Below, piece by piece: positions 1 to 13,487 of a stretch of 64,000 nucleotides of DNA. The DNA comes from Daphnia pulex. Its lineage: Eukaryota > Arthropoda > Branchiopoda > Diplostraca > Daphniidae. The position numbers and the translations under genes are program-made. The stretch lies in NCBI RefSeq assembly GCF_021134715.1, contig NC_060027.1:3348001-3412000 (forward strand), read 5' to 3'. Under the pieces are notes generated by a model that saw only the letters and a list, made by a program, of their open reading frames with translations, did not search any database and was not told the DNA's origin. The stretch's first letter is position 1. Every line of letters starts with the position of its first letter.

Positions 1-1739
1 ACAGCGCGAATAAATAATCATTTACCATTTAAAAAAAATCAAAAGAAATCGAATCGAAAGTCGATTGGCATTATTCGTCGCTTGTCATTTCAGTTTAATT
101 TCGCCAACATTTTATTTCTTTTCAGAATTTTGACAGTTGGCCGAGGATGACAGATGGAGATTGGGACTCGGCAACAGCCAGTGCACAGAGTGATATGAAG
201 AAGAAACCGTTTTTTTATTTTCTCCGGGTGTACCGGTGGGGGCGTTATATACGATCCGGGGCCAAATGATTTCAAAAAATCCGAAGAAAAGAATTTGATT
301 TGGGTTTAAAAAAGGCGGATGGTGCACGCGATAGGGCGCTTCCTATATATCAAACGCCGTGACCTTTTGTCCCTCCACGCAATACGACTATTAACGCACG
401 CATGTTTTAAATTATTTGAAAAATATAGCTACAGCAGCTCTGTTATTCTTGATGGTTTCATTTAAATTTCAACGCCAAGGCAAATAAACAAACGAGAAAT
501 CGGTAGACCGCGCGCGATTGCAATTCATGTGAATTGAAATATACCGGTGACTGAAACAGTTAGAGACTTTCTCAAGGATATCTGATGGTATGTAGCGACT
601 AAATCTTTTTTTTCAAAAATGTCTAGAAAAAGGTGGACATTTGTTGTGTGCATTTCCGAAAAAAAGAATAATATTAGACGGATGGTTCAATAAGAACAAG
701 GTGTATAAATATACACACACACACAGACACACAATCAGGTGACCGCAAAAACCTAACTGCACTTTTCCACCAGGCACATGCAACTTCCTCTTTCGTTCCT
801 TCTTCTTCCTCTTTCGCCACCTTGCCTTATCCGCCTTCTTCTCCGCATTGTCAAGGGCCGTTTCCCATCAGAAACCCCCCCACGCACAATTCCACTCTTC
901 GTCGTGTATAACTTCACCAACCAAAAAATCGTCAAGGTTCCCTCTCTCTCTTTCGCTTTCCAACAGGGGGCAATAGACGCCGAGCCCAGTGAATTTCAAC
1001 CCAAAAAATAAAAATGAAAATCTTTTTTTTTTTCCATATTATAGGCTATATTCCCAGGGCTTGTATACGTATACATTCGATATACCATCGAGAGGGAGCC
1101 AGCCGGCGGATACACATATGCTTGACAGCCAAAACGGCACATGTATCTACTACCAGTAACTTTTTCGCTTGTAACTTTTTTTGGTACCGTTAAAAATACA
1201 TGTATGAGCGCCGGCGAAACATTTGAAAAGAATTGCCAAGAGGAGACGAGTCTTTGCTTGTCACGGAACCCGCCAGGCATTGAGAAATAATGTTTCTTTA
1301 TGTATCGACTACTTCCCCATGTGAAATATACATATGGGATAGCATTTTACGCTGACGCAAAAGGCTTGGCACATTTCGCATTTTCCCAACCTGTGAGACA
1401 TTCTATTTTCTGATGATTTCGCAAGCGAATAATCAATTCTTCTCGAGGGCAGATGTTATTTTTAAATTGTTCTGATTTAGTTTTTTTTTTTAATTCGAGC
1501 GCGGGTGAAAAATCGCGTTTGTATTGTTTGAGAGGTTTGAATTTAGGCGGGACGATTTTTAATTATGTTTCGATCGATACCTAAGAATGGCTATGGCTAA
1601 TTAGAATATTAGTGTCGTCTGCTTTTTTTTGTTTCTCAAGTTTCACAGTTTCGATAAGGAGACAGTCCACGTGTAAGATTATCAAGAAAATAATCACTTT
1701 TTTGGAGACGTATACACGTGGCTAACACGAAAAATAGCA
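1..1739. other. No gene recognised (left edge)
   Basis: AT-rich sequence with poly-T and poly-A runs and a CA repeat near 711-730. Open frames here are short, lack recognisable domains and are not joined by convincing splice sites. I see no gene, RNA or mobile element that I can support. Confidence 0.5.
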
Positions 1740-1759
1740 CAGCAAATAAATTTACAAAA

Positions 1760-3110
1760 ATGTGGTCGTCGTATCAACTCTGGTTGTGTCTCTGTAGCAT
1801 CGTTCAATCCACACTCCATGCTGTTTCTCAGGTAAAAAAACCAAGAATAGAAATGGAATGATCATGAGAGCTTTAAATAGAAGAGTTAAACCTGTTCCAA
1901 AGTTGGGAAATTTTAGCTCCTGAGTCCTGACTAGCATTTGTCATGTATGCCCTCTGTCGCTGCATGGCAGTTTGTTTCCACCATGTAACCTTTTCCCTTA
2001 CGTACAGATTTGAGACCTGACTCAGCCATCATAACTACAAAGTTTTCAAGTTCTGCATGTGCAGATATTGACCCGTCATCAGCAACAACCTCAGCATCAT
2101 CACTTGGGTAATAATGTCTGTTACTTTTATTCCTGCAAGATGACCTGCTAGATATTTTATCGATACTTTATGTGATGCATGACTTGCATAGATACAACAT
2201 GTAAACCTTAAATTCTCCTGTTGATTAACAATTAGGGTTTACCCACTGCCTCATTTTCCCTCATTTTCAAGTTGTCCTAACTTGATGTTACTGTAAACAT
2301 TTTTCGTAACCAATTTTTTCTACTTTTATTTAGATAAACTGCATCCGGCATCCCATATTCCCATCTGATTGGTGACACTCCCCTTTCTTTGAATCCCCTC
2401 TGTCCTCGTGTACGCCCATGTGAATGTGGGTGTATTCACGAGACTGAGTCCCCTATTACCTATCCTGCCTTGTGGATTCCACTTTTCAGCGGATGGATGA
2501 AACCCTTTGCGATGGATGCCTGGCTGTGGATTTCCCAGGCTTAAAGGTAGGACCAATGCATCTATATTCTCCCTTTTTGGCTATTTGATGGCGTTTATTA
2601 TCAATTGTTGCAGAGTACGGAATACGATTATTCCTGAGCTAGGCCGTTGACTGGAACTTGGTTTTTTTGCCTCTTGGCATTTTTGTTGACTCAGTTAGGG
2701 TTCACTAAGCAACTCATTTGTTGAACTACTGTAGATAAGGCTTGTTTTCTTTTGTACCTCACAACTTTGTCTGTGGGTATAAACCATCAAATTGCCTAAA
2801 TATTTTCACTTGAAACACTTCAAGCAAAGTGCAACTGATGAAACATTTTTTGAACAAGAGGTTGGCTACTTTTGTCTTTTTCTGAAAAGACAAGAAAAAA
2901 ATGTTTTTGTTTTTCACCAACAGCGCAGCCATTTCGATCCCGTTCTAATGGTCTTTTCGTGACCGGAATCGCGAAGAGAAAAAAAAAGTCCGGGAGAATC
3001 TACTTCCGTCGTAAATATTTCGTTTCGCTTTTTTATTACATACTCGTTTCTTTTGTTCTTTTCCTCGATTGAATTGTCTCTGAAGAATTTTCTTCCGTTA
3101 TGGTCAATGG
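1760..3110 (+). other. Candidate spliced transcript, possibly with a signal-peptide exon
   Basis: An ATG at 1760 opens 24 codons that begin MWSSYQLWLCLC and end in LHAVSQ, resembling a secretory signal peptide, and stop exactly at a donor-like CAG/GTAAAA (1831/1832). A second open block at about 2008-2107 lies between an acceptor-like TACAG and a donor-like GG/GTAATA, and a third block at about 2331-2546 has acceptor TTTAG and donor AAAG/GTAGGA. The phases of these blocks do not join into one long frame: the first does not fit the second, and the second runs into a stop in the third. It could be a small secreted peptide gene, a noncoding spliced RNA or chance. I do not recognise any product. 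Confidence 0.2.
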
Positions 3111-6100
3111 AATAAGGCGGCGGCCCACCAAACAGAGATAATCCACTCATTCGTATGTGCAGCTGGGTGCTGTCTGAGCTTATTCGCCCGTTCATCACAC
3201 ACACACGGCCGTTTGGTTGAAATCGAAAATGCAGCCATTTGAGTGCTGTTTATTGTCTAAAGAGGCCAAGAAATGTTTCGTTGGTTACGATACCTGGAGG
3301 ATGGCGAAGAGTAGCGCCACTTTGGCCAGAACGGTTGTCGACCCCCGACTTTTCATGGTGGTGGTAGATGTGGAAAAGATTGTTGGCTCCGTTCGACGTC
3401 CCTCTTGCAATCTGGCCGCGGTGCTGTTCAACGCTCGGATTTGCTCGTCTGGAAAATGTGCAAACCTGCTGGAACCGAGAGAGAGAGAAAAGTGGCAAAG
3501 AAATCATTAGTCTAACTGTAACAAGCCGGCAGGGGTGTACATATAATTTGTGTTGCATTCTCAAAGAACTTCCTGCTGGCCAGATGGACACACGAACAAC
3601 GAAAAGAAAAGGCTGTCGGGGGGTAGCCTTCACCACCTGACCATCTGCTGTCGTTTTCATCTTATAGATCAACGCACTTTCAATTCTGGATTATAACGCT
3701 CAGGTGATTGCAACTTGGTTCCGTCTTAACTGGCGTGTGTTACGACGTCGTTGGTCGTCGCCATTTTTGTTTCTTTCTTCCGTTCGGGCATTGCGACGAC
3801 GCTGTGGCCCTGGAGGGGTTGTTAGCGCTTGAATAATCATTGTCGTCGGCTGATTCACGATGCCCTGATTGACTGACGAGCCGCAACAAGGCGGTCAGAT
3901 AACCTAACGGAAGACAGCGGCCATCAGCAATTGTCAATTCTATGGGATTGATTCAATCACACGTAGAATTTTTTCGTTTGAAATTGGCCGAAGGGAATTC
4001 ACACGAAATTCTGGAGGCCGGTTTTTGTCTTTTTCTTAATTTCTGTAGAGTGAAAAAATACGGTTGGTTTTGTCTAACGTCGCCAATTCATCGACTTCCT
4101 ACTTTTGATGATTAGTCAATATTGTAATGATTGTTGTGTTTTCTATTGGCTTTCCTTCGAAAAAGGAAGTGATCGTCACCAAAATAAAAAGCGGATGCCC
4201 GGAAGCGTTGACCAAAATCGGTGGTAACGAACGGATGTTGTACAACATTCCCCCCACCACCACTCGCTCGAAAATAAAATTCTTTCTTCTACCCAAAAAA
4301 GAAAACGGAAACTAATAATGGTGTGTATACAGGGTTATTGCGTGTGTGTATATATAAACACTATAGCTAGAGATAGCAATGCCATAGTCATTGGACGATT
4401 TCGAAATGTTTGATTATTGTAAACGATCGAATTTTTCTTTTGGAGAGAATCAGCCTAATAATAGTTGAAAGAAATAAAAGCAGTCGGCGCAATTGCCTCC
4501 AGGTGACTATGGGAGTTGTGCGGCGAGAGTGGTGTAGACTCGAAAGGCTATAGGAGCGAGAGTTTTTATTTTATAGACAAGCAACGGTATTTTCTGACGA
4601 AAACAACAAAAAAAAATGAACGAAACAATTTTTTTACGAGCGACTTTTTCAAGGTGGAGAGGAAGAAAAAAGTGTCGGATGTCGTGCAGTTTTTTTTTGT
4701 AATTTTCGTTCGTTTTATTTACCTAACGAGACGCCAACAGCGGAGGTACAGCCGAGAGTACGGTCTAGAAATGATGGGATATATACAGCCGTCGCCACAG
4801 CAGTTCATCAAAAAATGGTCGAGGCCAATAGTCACGCTTCGACTGGCTCTGGATTTTGATGATGACTGTATATATTCCGTTCTTCTTCAAAAGATGGAAA
4901 AGAAAAAAAGCCAACCCTCCCAGTTATCTCTCTACACTATATAGAGAACTGCCGCAAGGCGATGTATCACGTCCCGACATATATCATCCATATTGGGGAG
5001 AAACCAGAAAGGAGCTAGCTAGAGAGATAAGCGCGTCACATCCCACCCAACCAAACCCAAAACCTAGCCAAACTTTGGGGTTCTCAACACCCATGGCCGA
5101 TCGTGGAAGAAACTTAACGGTTTCACCAGTTCCCCCCTCTCGTTCCTTTCTCGCTCTGGTATGACCACCAGTTGCTTGTTGTTTTCTCGTCCGGCCAACG
5201 CACCTGTTACGTCGCAGTTATATATTTTTAAAGGAGCATTCGCGGGAAACCGGCCCAGCGGCCAATGCGCTTGATGATGGCCAGTTTTACAAATTTTTTC
5301 CCAGCCGAGCCAATTTTTGTCCACACCATTCGGGCGAAAAAAAAATAACGAAATAGATTTTTCATGACGCTGCGATAAAAATTTTTAAAATGTCGGAGAG
5401 AATGCGGGTCATTTCGGTCCACTAAAGCGCGGCAGCATCATGCCAGTGGACCACACAGCGGCGCTCGTCTCTCTCCAACTGTTTGATTTTCATCAACGGA
5501 ACCGTGTGCAATTTGTCGCTTTCCTTGATTGTCTTACAAGTGAACAGACGGACCAGACGTCAAATTGTTTTTTATTCTTGGCTCCAGGAAGAATGGCTCA
5601 GAAGCTGATGGGAACAACAACCAAACCCGAAAAATTGTGGCCAGCGATGTGGTTGACTCGATGACACGACCGCAGTTGCTCATCTTTCTTTCATTCTTCT
5701 TCGGCACACGCTCACGAACGATGTCCAGTCCAGGCTGGGAATCATGGGAAAAAAGACGGTCGACTAATGGCGGGTAGGAACTTTTTCCGAGTCTCAGAGG
5801 AATCTTTGTCATTTTCTTGTTTCGAAAAAATAACATTCTGCTGCGCCAAAAAAACAAAAATAAAGGTTTGAACAGGTTGGACACAGTGTATAGTGAGACT
5901 GGACACGCCAGCACGACTGACGTCACAAGCTTCAACGGTTCATGGAACCCCCTTTGGGCGGCTCACGCTAGGCTTGCCAGATGATGCGCCAGCCGGTTGG
6001 AAATCATCATTTAATCTTAATCTCAGCAACAGTCTATAGACTGGCTGGCTGTGCTCTGCTCTGGGTGGAAGGCTCTTTTCTTTTTCCGGGTTCCAGAAGC

Positions 6101-9100
6101 AGCTCGTCAAAACGCTCAATCGTTTGAAGAAGAAACGGAATTCCAACGGGTTTACCGGTCGTACGTACATATAAACCAGCTCTCTCCTAACGCGCAATCT
6201 GTCGGAATTTTTTTGTTTTTTTCTTGTTGTTCTCAAGTACAAATGGCTGGCGCGGTCAAGGGTGTTATTTCCGCACTGTCAAGACCATCCGGCGCTCCAG
6301 CAATTGGCATCTTGTGAAAAAAGACAAAAGCGCCAGGTTGTCGATGGTTTGAGAGCAACGAACCGATTGGTGGAAAACGTTCAATTTTTTATTTAACGAC
6401 GTGTACGCCAGAGAGAGACTCGGGTGAGTTTGTAGAAGCAAATGGAAGATGTGGTCGTTTTTAGTTGCAAGTATCTCAATAATAATTGGATTAAGAACGA
6501 TGAGAGAATGTCTTTTGCCGATGATGGCGACCTTTTTTTGATTACGTCAACTCTTGAACTTGGACCTTTTGCAGCCCTAAATATCTTGTGGCTTTTGGGC
6601 TTTTGACTTTTGTCGTTGCGTGGTTCGTTCATTTTCCTTTTTTTTCTTCCCCCTCTTATTATATAATAGACTGCGCCGTGTGTCTGTGTCATGATGGAAT
6701 TAAAAAGAAAAAAGGAAAAGGCGACGATAAGAAAGTCGAGTTGTAATCTCTCCCTTCTTCTATATCCACCCTCACTTTTTTGTTCGTTGTAATCCGATGG
6801 ACGCGCGGGAGTCACTTGAGATGATGCGGATGTGGACTCTTCGCCTCCTCGTTGAGGCCACTAGTGGCAATTGCGGGTGAAGATCATCATCACGATCTTT
6901 CGTGATGTTGAAACACACAACATCTTATATTTCATTTTTTTCCCCCTCAACTTGTTATTTTATTATTTCTTTTTCTAATTTGTTAAACCTTGCACCGGCA
7001 CCGGTTGTGTGTCGTTCCTCACCGTGGGGTTTCTCGTCAAAAGGCGACACAAACAGTTATTTAGGAACCGGCTGTCGTCACCGACACAAAGACAAAACTT
7101 TTTTCTTCGAGCAAATTCCGTTGCTTTTCTCTCGTTTCTTCTTTGACAGTTTCTGGTTTCGCTTGCCAAAAAAACCAGGAAAGATGAATTTTCTCAGCTA
7201 ATTTAGCTATTCCCTTGTCTCTCTTTTTTTGAATTGTTATCCGTCGCTACCAAATAGAGACACTTGCCATTTGCGTCTGACGTATTTCGGCGAAAATGCG
7301 GAAGAATACCAAAAGGTAAAAAAGACTGTAGTGGCAAATAGGTAACTGGTAACCCCACCCAACAGGTAAATGACCGTAGACGTCATGAGTCAACCCGTAG
7401 AGCAATAACACACAGACACTAAAACGGTGAAGGCCTCGGCCATGTCTGGGGATGAGACGGTGGGGAGGGAAAGCAAAATTCGTAACACGTCTCTACATAA
7501 TATTCCAGTGTCCTCCAGCCATTTTTCTACATACCCCCTCTCAATCACACACCCAAGGTAACTGTAACTGTATGTGTGTGTCTGGCAGGGGGGAAAGCTT
7601 TTTTCTTCTTTCCAAGATGCGGAGAGGGAGATCTTTTCTACTATTACGCCATAACTCTCCGCGTATATACCGTTGCTCGCCGACGTACCTCAAAAAGAAA
7701 TACTAGGTCTAGGAAAAAAATATACAAGCGATTCTATCTGGCCTATCGAGAACCAAACTAAGCGAACCATTCAGAAAGAGAAAGAAAAAAAGGTGGAAAC
7801 CAAAAAGGGCTGGTGGAAGAAGAACCCCAGACGCAGCACACGCACCTTGTTATAAAACCAAGGGCTCTCCATGTGTGTGTGTGAGTCAAAAAGAAAAAAA
7901 AGAACTGAGGGTTATTCTTTATTTCTTTTTTTCCTTTTCCTTTTTTTTTTTTAAATTTTTTGGCTGCTGCTATCGCATAGGGATAACGGCACTTATCCTG
8001 GAACGAAGGAAGACCCGACGACTCAAAAGACGACACGCTTGAGGAATGCTTTCCCGTGTGTTTATAGTATATTTCTTTTAAAATCCCCAAATGTTTTTTT
8101 CTTCTTCAAACCCACCCTTCATGGAGAGTATGTGTATATTCTTCTTTCTTTTTCTCTCAACAATCCTAACCTAGAAAAATTAATTCCTCGAGGCTTTTAT
8201 TATTATTATTTTTTCTCTTCATTCGAACCGGGTGGGTTATTCCCAAGTTATTTCATTTTTTTTTTCTTCCTTTCTATACATATACCGTATTGATGCTGAG
8301 GCTCTTTTTGGGGATATTCTTTTTGTTATAGCGTCTATGAACGCTGCCGCGGGATTACATTCATAAATACACCACCGGTATAATCATAGAGCTCCTTTCA
8401 ACAACCAGAAGAAGAAAAAAAAAAAGAAAGAAAAGCAGCGGAATGTTGATGAGCAGTTACCTGAAAAAAAAGGTAGTCTATCTATAAGAAAAGAAAAAGC
8501 CCCCGAGAGCTTACGTGCGTACCTCAACCCCCCCTATCCCCGCCCATCGTTTTTTCTTCTTCTTTGCCCCCGACTCATCTTTTTTTCTTCTTCTTCTTCT
8601 CTGGATGATTGTTCAACAACATTTCTGACCAGGAGTCAAGTCTTGACCCAATTCCCCTCCGGTTGTCATGACCATGAAGGCGGAAATCAATCGACATTCT
8701 CGTGTGTGTCCGTCTAACTGAACTCTCAACTGGTTCTTCTTTTCGATTCTATGTAACCCTGAGGTCCGGTTTAACAGCCAACGGGATGAATTTCAAAATA
8801 ATGAAACACGAATGCCGGTCAATCTCGTGGCCGCCAATGCGCCAGACATCCCAAACATTCCCCAAAAACTCAAAGATGGACACGTTTTTTTTAATATGAA
8901 AATTTTCTTCTTACCTTTTCAATTAGCTAATGGGAAACTGTCGGGTTGATTGGATGGATCCGAATGGAATTTGTGAGACACGATGGTGTAGTAGGGGAGT
9001 AGCCCAAGTCCTTCCGTTTCTTTATCGAGAGGAGGAATATAAATCAACCCAAATTGAATGATAGAACCAACGAGGAATGGCAGAAGACAGGAGTGTTGTA

Positions 9101-10010
9101 GTAGAGAGAGAGGAGCTGCTGAAAAACACTTGCACCGGTCGAAGCGATCCGAAGAAGACTGCCACTGACGGTGGTCGCTGCTAGGTGTATGAACCGTTTG
9201 AAAATCGTCCTCAAAAAGAGCTGCAGGTGCTGTTGCTCCAAGGCCTGCGGCAAAGGGGAGGAGCTGTAGGGAATGGGAAGGAGGAAAAAAAACAGCGAGG
9301 TACGTACATGAGTTTGTTGTTGGGGGGTGGGGAGAAGGAAGAACGATGAGTGAGAGATAGCTGCGGGCAGGAGAGAGAAAGAAGAAGAAGAAGAAGAAGA
9401 AGAGAGTTCTTCTAGCGGACTTTCGCCTCACTGGTTATTACACCAACCTTGACCGTCGCCGCATTGCACACACGTCGTTTTTTTTTAATATTTGAATGCT
9501 TTGCCCAGCCAGCAGCAGGACCGGCGTCTCCGCTGTGCCGGCCAATCTTTTTTTAAGGGAAATCGATTGCATACTGTACACCCCTTGCGTCTAGACAAAT
9601 GCCTGGCCAATGGCCCGTCGAATATCCCGAGTGATTATTTTACCTTAAACGTTTTAGGGTTGCTGGTTGCTTGTATTCAAATCATTCCGCTATTATAAGA
9701 GATTCAAAATGCCACAGTGTCCTACATTTTCCATCCGGCAATTAATGAATTAATTCCAAATTGTAATCAACAGCTAGTTATATCAAACCGTTTATTTAAA
9801 ATGTGGCCAATCACTGGCGACACCATCACACCAGGAAGACATAAACATATTGAGCAACGGTGCTCGGATTCTAATGGACTTTCCAATGAGAAAAGGTGGG
9901 AGGAAATATTTTCCAGACATCAGCTGGACCCCGTGGAAAGTGAGAAAAAAAAGCGGAAAAGAAAAACGAAAACAAGAACGAAACGTTCCCATCAGAGTCT
10001 GGCCAGTGTG

Positions 10011-10115
10011 GGTGCTGGGCAGCAGCAGCAGCAGCAGCTATACAAGTTGATGCGTGTTCAACGCACCGTGAATGGCCAGCCGGGGACAGACTGCTGCTGC
10101 TGCTGACTGCCGGAA
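10011..10115. repeat. CAG/CTG inverted repeat (long hairpin)
   Basis: A run of CAG units at about 10020-10038 is followed about 50 bases later by a run of CTG units at 10091-10105. The two runs are reverse complements, so either strand of a transcript could fold into a long stem. A smaller internal stem (TGCGTG with its partner near CAACGCA) sits in the loop. It may only be a pair of microsatellites, and no known microRNA seed was recognised. Confidence 0.45.
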
Positions 10116-11291
10116 TGTCCGTCCGCCAGACGACGACATGAGGGAAAATAGAAAAACACTTCCGGGTGGTTTTTTTGTTCACAGGTCTCCTCCTCTCTGA
10201 TGATTCCTTTTTCCGCTTGCGGGGCCATTCCGCTTATAGATTTTTCGGGTCTGTCGTCTGGTTATGTATCGAGTCTCAGTTGATATTTTTTGTTGTTCTG
10301 TTGATTCATAATTCAGCATCCAGCCGGAACCGATCGTTTTTCTTCCAAGTTTGTTGCCGACTTGTGGCGATATCATCGGCCAAAAGCGGCGATTTGAATC
10401 TTTTCTCATGCGCTCGACTGGCATTTGCATGATTATCATCAATCGCTCTTCATCACATGTTTATGCAAACCTGCTGATCATCCAATGGCTTTATTATGCA
10501 ACCCCCTCCAAAACACAAAAAATATTGGCGGATAAATTCTTTGGGTATTCCATAATAATTCCGGTAAATAAATACAAAATCAAACGCCCAAATTGCGGAT
10601 AAAAGCCCAGCCGGAGGGAAAAATTGAATATCGAAACGGGGCGCGCGCATCTGCGCTCATCATCATCGATAATAACAAGCGCATGTGCGTTCCGTCTCAT
10701 TGCAGCAACCGAAAAGGCCTTTCAACGTGTGCGCATTTTCCCCGTTTTTTTGTTGTGTGTGCACACACAAATCTTTCAATAAATAAAAACACATCCCATG
10801 GGCCGGCCGTTCTCCGTTCGGTTATAGCGGATCTTTTTTCTTTTCGCCGGACAAACACACTCGGCCGATGTTATAACTGAATGCCCGTGTAAATTGCCCG
10901 CCTATATAACAGCCCAGCAATCCTAAATAGTAGAATACGGTATATATCTACTATCCGGGAATCTTTTTTTATTTCATTTTTTTGTGTGTGCGATCGTGAG
11001 TTCGTGTGATTACCACTCGCACATCTAATGATGTGCATCTCTACTTTTTTTCCCCCTGTCTTATTATTATTATATTATATTTCCCTCTCCGTTTCACTAA
11101 CTCTCTTTTTATTTATTTTTTTACTTTATTCTTCCACCTGTGTAATTCTTCCGTCTTAAAAAAGTACCGGTAAACATATAAGAAGATGATCGAGAGAGAA
11201 AAAAGAGCCCCAAAATTATTAATAAAAACAGACGTTGTGTTGGCCTTGTCGTGAGTAATGCAATCTGGCAAGTGGTGCAGATTTTCTGGAT

Positions 11292-11316
11292 ATTTTTTTT
11301 TTTTTTTTTTTTTTTT
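11292..11316. repeat. Poly-T tract
   Basis: An uninterrupted run of about 25 T residues, the longest homopolymer seen in the left part of the window. Confidence 0.8.
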
Positions 11317-11818
11317 ACTGATTGCTGTTTGTTTTATCCGATTATGAGAAGGAACTTCTTTTCCTGACAAAACGGGTCGTCCCTTTTTTATTTTTTCTTA
11401 GTCGGGTTGAACGAACTGGACATTCTCATCATTGCGGACTGGTTTTTCGTTGTCGCCTTTTTTCAACTGATATGAATTCAACTAACCATCAAATAGAAAT
11501 GAGCCAAATGGACATCCATTCGCCTAACTGGTTGTTCATTTAATCTAGACGCTAGTTTCAACCGATGTTTGTAATGTACACAATTTGTCACATCGTTTTT
11601 GGTTTCCTTTTCTTTATTTCCCGGATCGAATTGTTGTACGTACGTAAGAACATTTTTTTCACAGGTTACACACCTGGTTATAAGTCGATGCTATGCGACG
11701 CTTGAATTTGTGTTTGCTGGGCGTGAATTCTACATATTTAATAATCTATTACATGCCGAGCAATACAGGAAATGCGACAATCAACATCACTGTTGTTGCG
11801 TTGGGGTCTTTACGACGC

Positions 11819-11838
11819 ACTCACACACACACACACAG
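11819..11838. repeat. CA microsatellite
   Basis: Short CA dinucleotide repeat. Confidence 0.75.
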
Positions 11839-13150
11839 CGTTATTGCCCGTATATATACTATAGTGGGAATTGTTAATGGACAAGGAATAATATTATTAT
11901 TACGGTCGACCGGTATGCTTATGACAGCAGAAACTAGAGAGAAACCAACTTCGCATCAGATTTTTTTCCGCTAGGCACCACTACCACCGTGATTATTATG
12001 ACGCTCTCAAGTATAGCTCTTTATTTGATTCCGCAATTCCGCACCACCGCCTGGGTACCGTCTAACTGAATGCAACAGTACAAGTGTATAGATATTGTGG
12101 GTTGGTCTAACGCAGATGGAGCTAATCACTCATCACGTAAGGATCGGATTCGAATATTTTTTCTTGGATGCTGATTGTCAATCATCTCACACCCGCCAAC
12201 TCCGCCAAAGTGCCTTGGTGGAAAAGTGCAGCTCGGGAATGACACGCCGTCGATAAATAACAATAATGGCGCAGCAAATCACAGCGGGAGTGTGCTGTAA
12301 GAACCTACGCACAATCTGTCTATTTCCTTTGGGGTTTATTCTTCTTCTTCTTTTTAAATCGGATCCCCGTTATAAAGTCTTTGGCTTTTTTCAAGCCCCA
12401 GCGTTCAGATTGCTGCTGGCCGAGCAGAAGGGCTCTGCATACCAATGCTAAGCGTGTATATGCACCCATGTACCCAACAACCGATCCTATATACCAGCCA
12501 ATCGCATAAATCTTTCGCGCCCAGTCCTCTCGACTCTCTTTGGGGGTCTTTGCACCAGCCAATGCGCCCGTTTGATGTCAAAATCTTTTTTCCTTTTTTT
12601 TTTCATTTTCACCACACGGTGCACAAAGGACGATGAGGAATTTGATGGAATGAATTTTGATTCGAGGAAATTGGGTAGCCTAAATCCTTTATAATAATTC
12701 AATGGCCGGTAGGGGATAAAAAAATGTGTACCAAGAGTTCTTTTATATTGAGTGTTTTCTTACATTTCACATTGAATTGATTTCAAATTTGAAATGGAAC
12801 TATAAATTTCGGTTGTAGCTGGGTCAGTTCCGTATTACAGACGACGGACGACCGCTATAAGAATTTTTATTTTTTTAACGAAAGAAAAGAAATTAGACGT
12901 CTAGTAACAGTTGGGCTGTGTTGTGTTGTGTTGCTTGATGTCCTGTTTTCTGCTCGGTTTGACGCTGTAAAGGGCCAGCTGATTCGCACAAGAGGGTTGG
13001 CGATGAGACGGTTGCGGGTTGCCGCACCTGAGATTCTCTGCCTAGCCGCTGCTGTCCGCAGCGCAGCGCCAAAAGCCGCAGAGTCTAACCAAACTGTGAA
13101 CACCGTATAGCTTGATATAAAAGAAATATAATAATATAATGAGAAACGAG

Positions 13151-13174
13151 AGGAGAGAGAGAGAGAGAGAGAGA
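13151..13174. repeat. GA microsatellite
   Basis: GA dinucleotide run. GA/CT repeats are frequent in arthropod regulatory DNA and can bind GAGA-type factors, but there is no nearby promoter to tie it to. Confidence 0.75.
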
Positions 13175-13469
13175 AAAAGGAAAAAAAAGATACGGTTGTA
13201 TGTAGAATTGTAGAACATTCAACTATGAATGAAATTCGGGTGTCACCTGTTGTTGATGCCCGGGCTGAGACCGTTGCGGTATCATTCCCGTCAAAAATAG
13301 AAGAAAAAAAATATAAATAAGGAATCCCGGTTGTATTAGCCTATGTATACATATACTGCTATATAGCGCATGAGTTGGCAGTGGAATAACAAGTGGCTGC
13401 ATCCTGTACATGACGAGGAATAATGCATAGTTCTATACACAATGTTTAAATCCAGTACAGCGTGATGAC

Positions 13470-13487
13470 TCTCTCTCTCTCTCTCTG
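13470..13487. repeat. CT microsatellite
   Basis: CT dinucleotide run about 300 bases from the GA run at 13151, with opposite strand sense, so the pair could form an inverted repeat. Confidence 0.7.

Noticed and set aside
8919..9431. 170-codon minus-strand frame
   Set aside because: Starts with poly-Phe from a GAA/TTC repeat and shows no conserved motif.
9717..10106. 129-codon plus-strand frame ending in poly-Gln and poly-Cys
   Set aside because: Built from low-complexity sequence and the facing CAG/CTG repeats; no domain or homology recognised.
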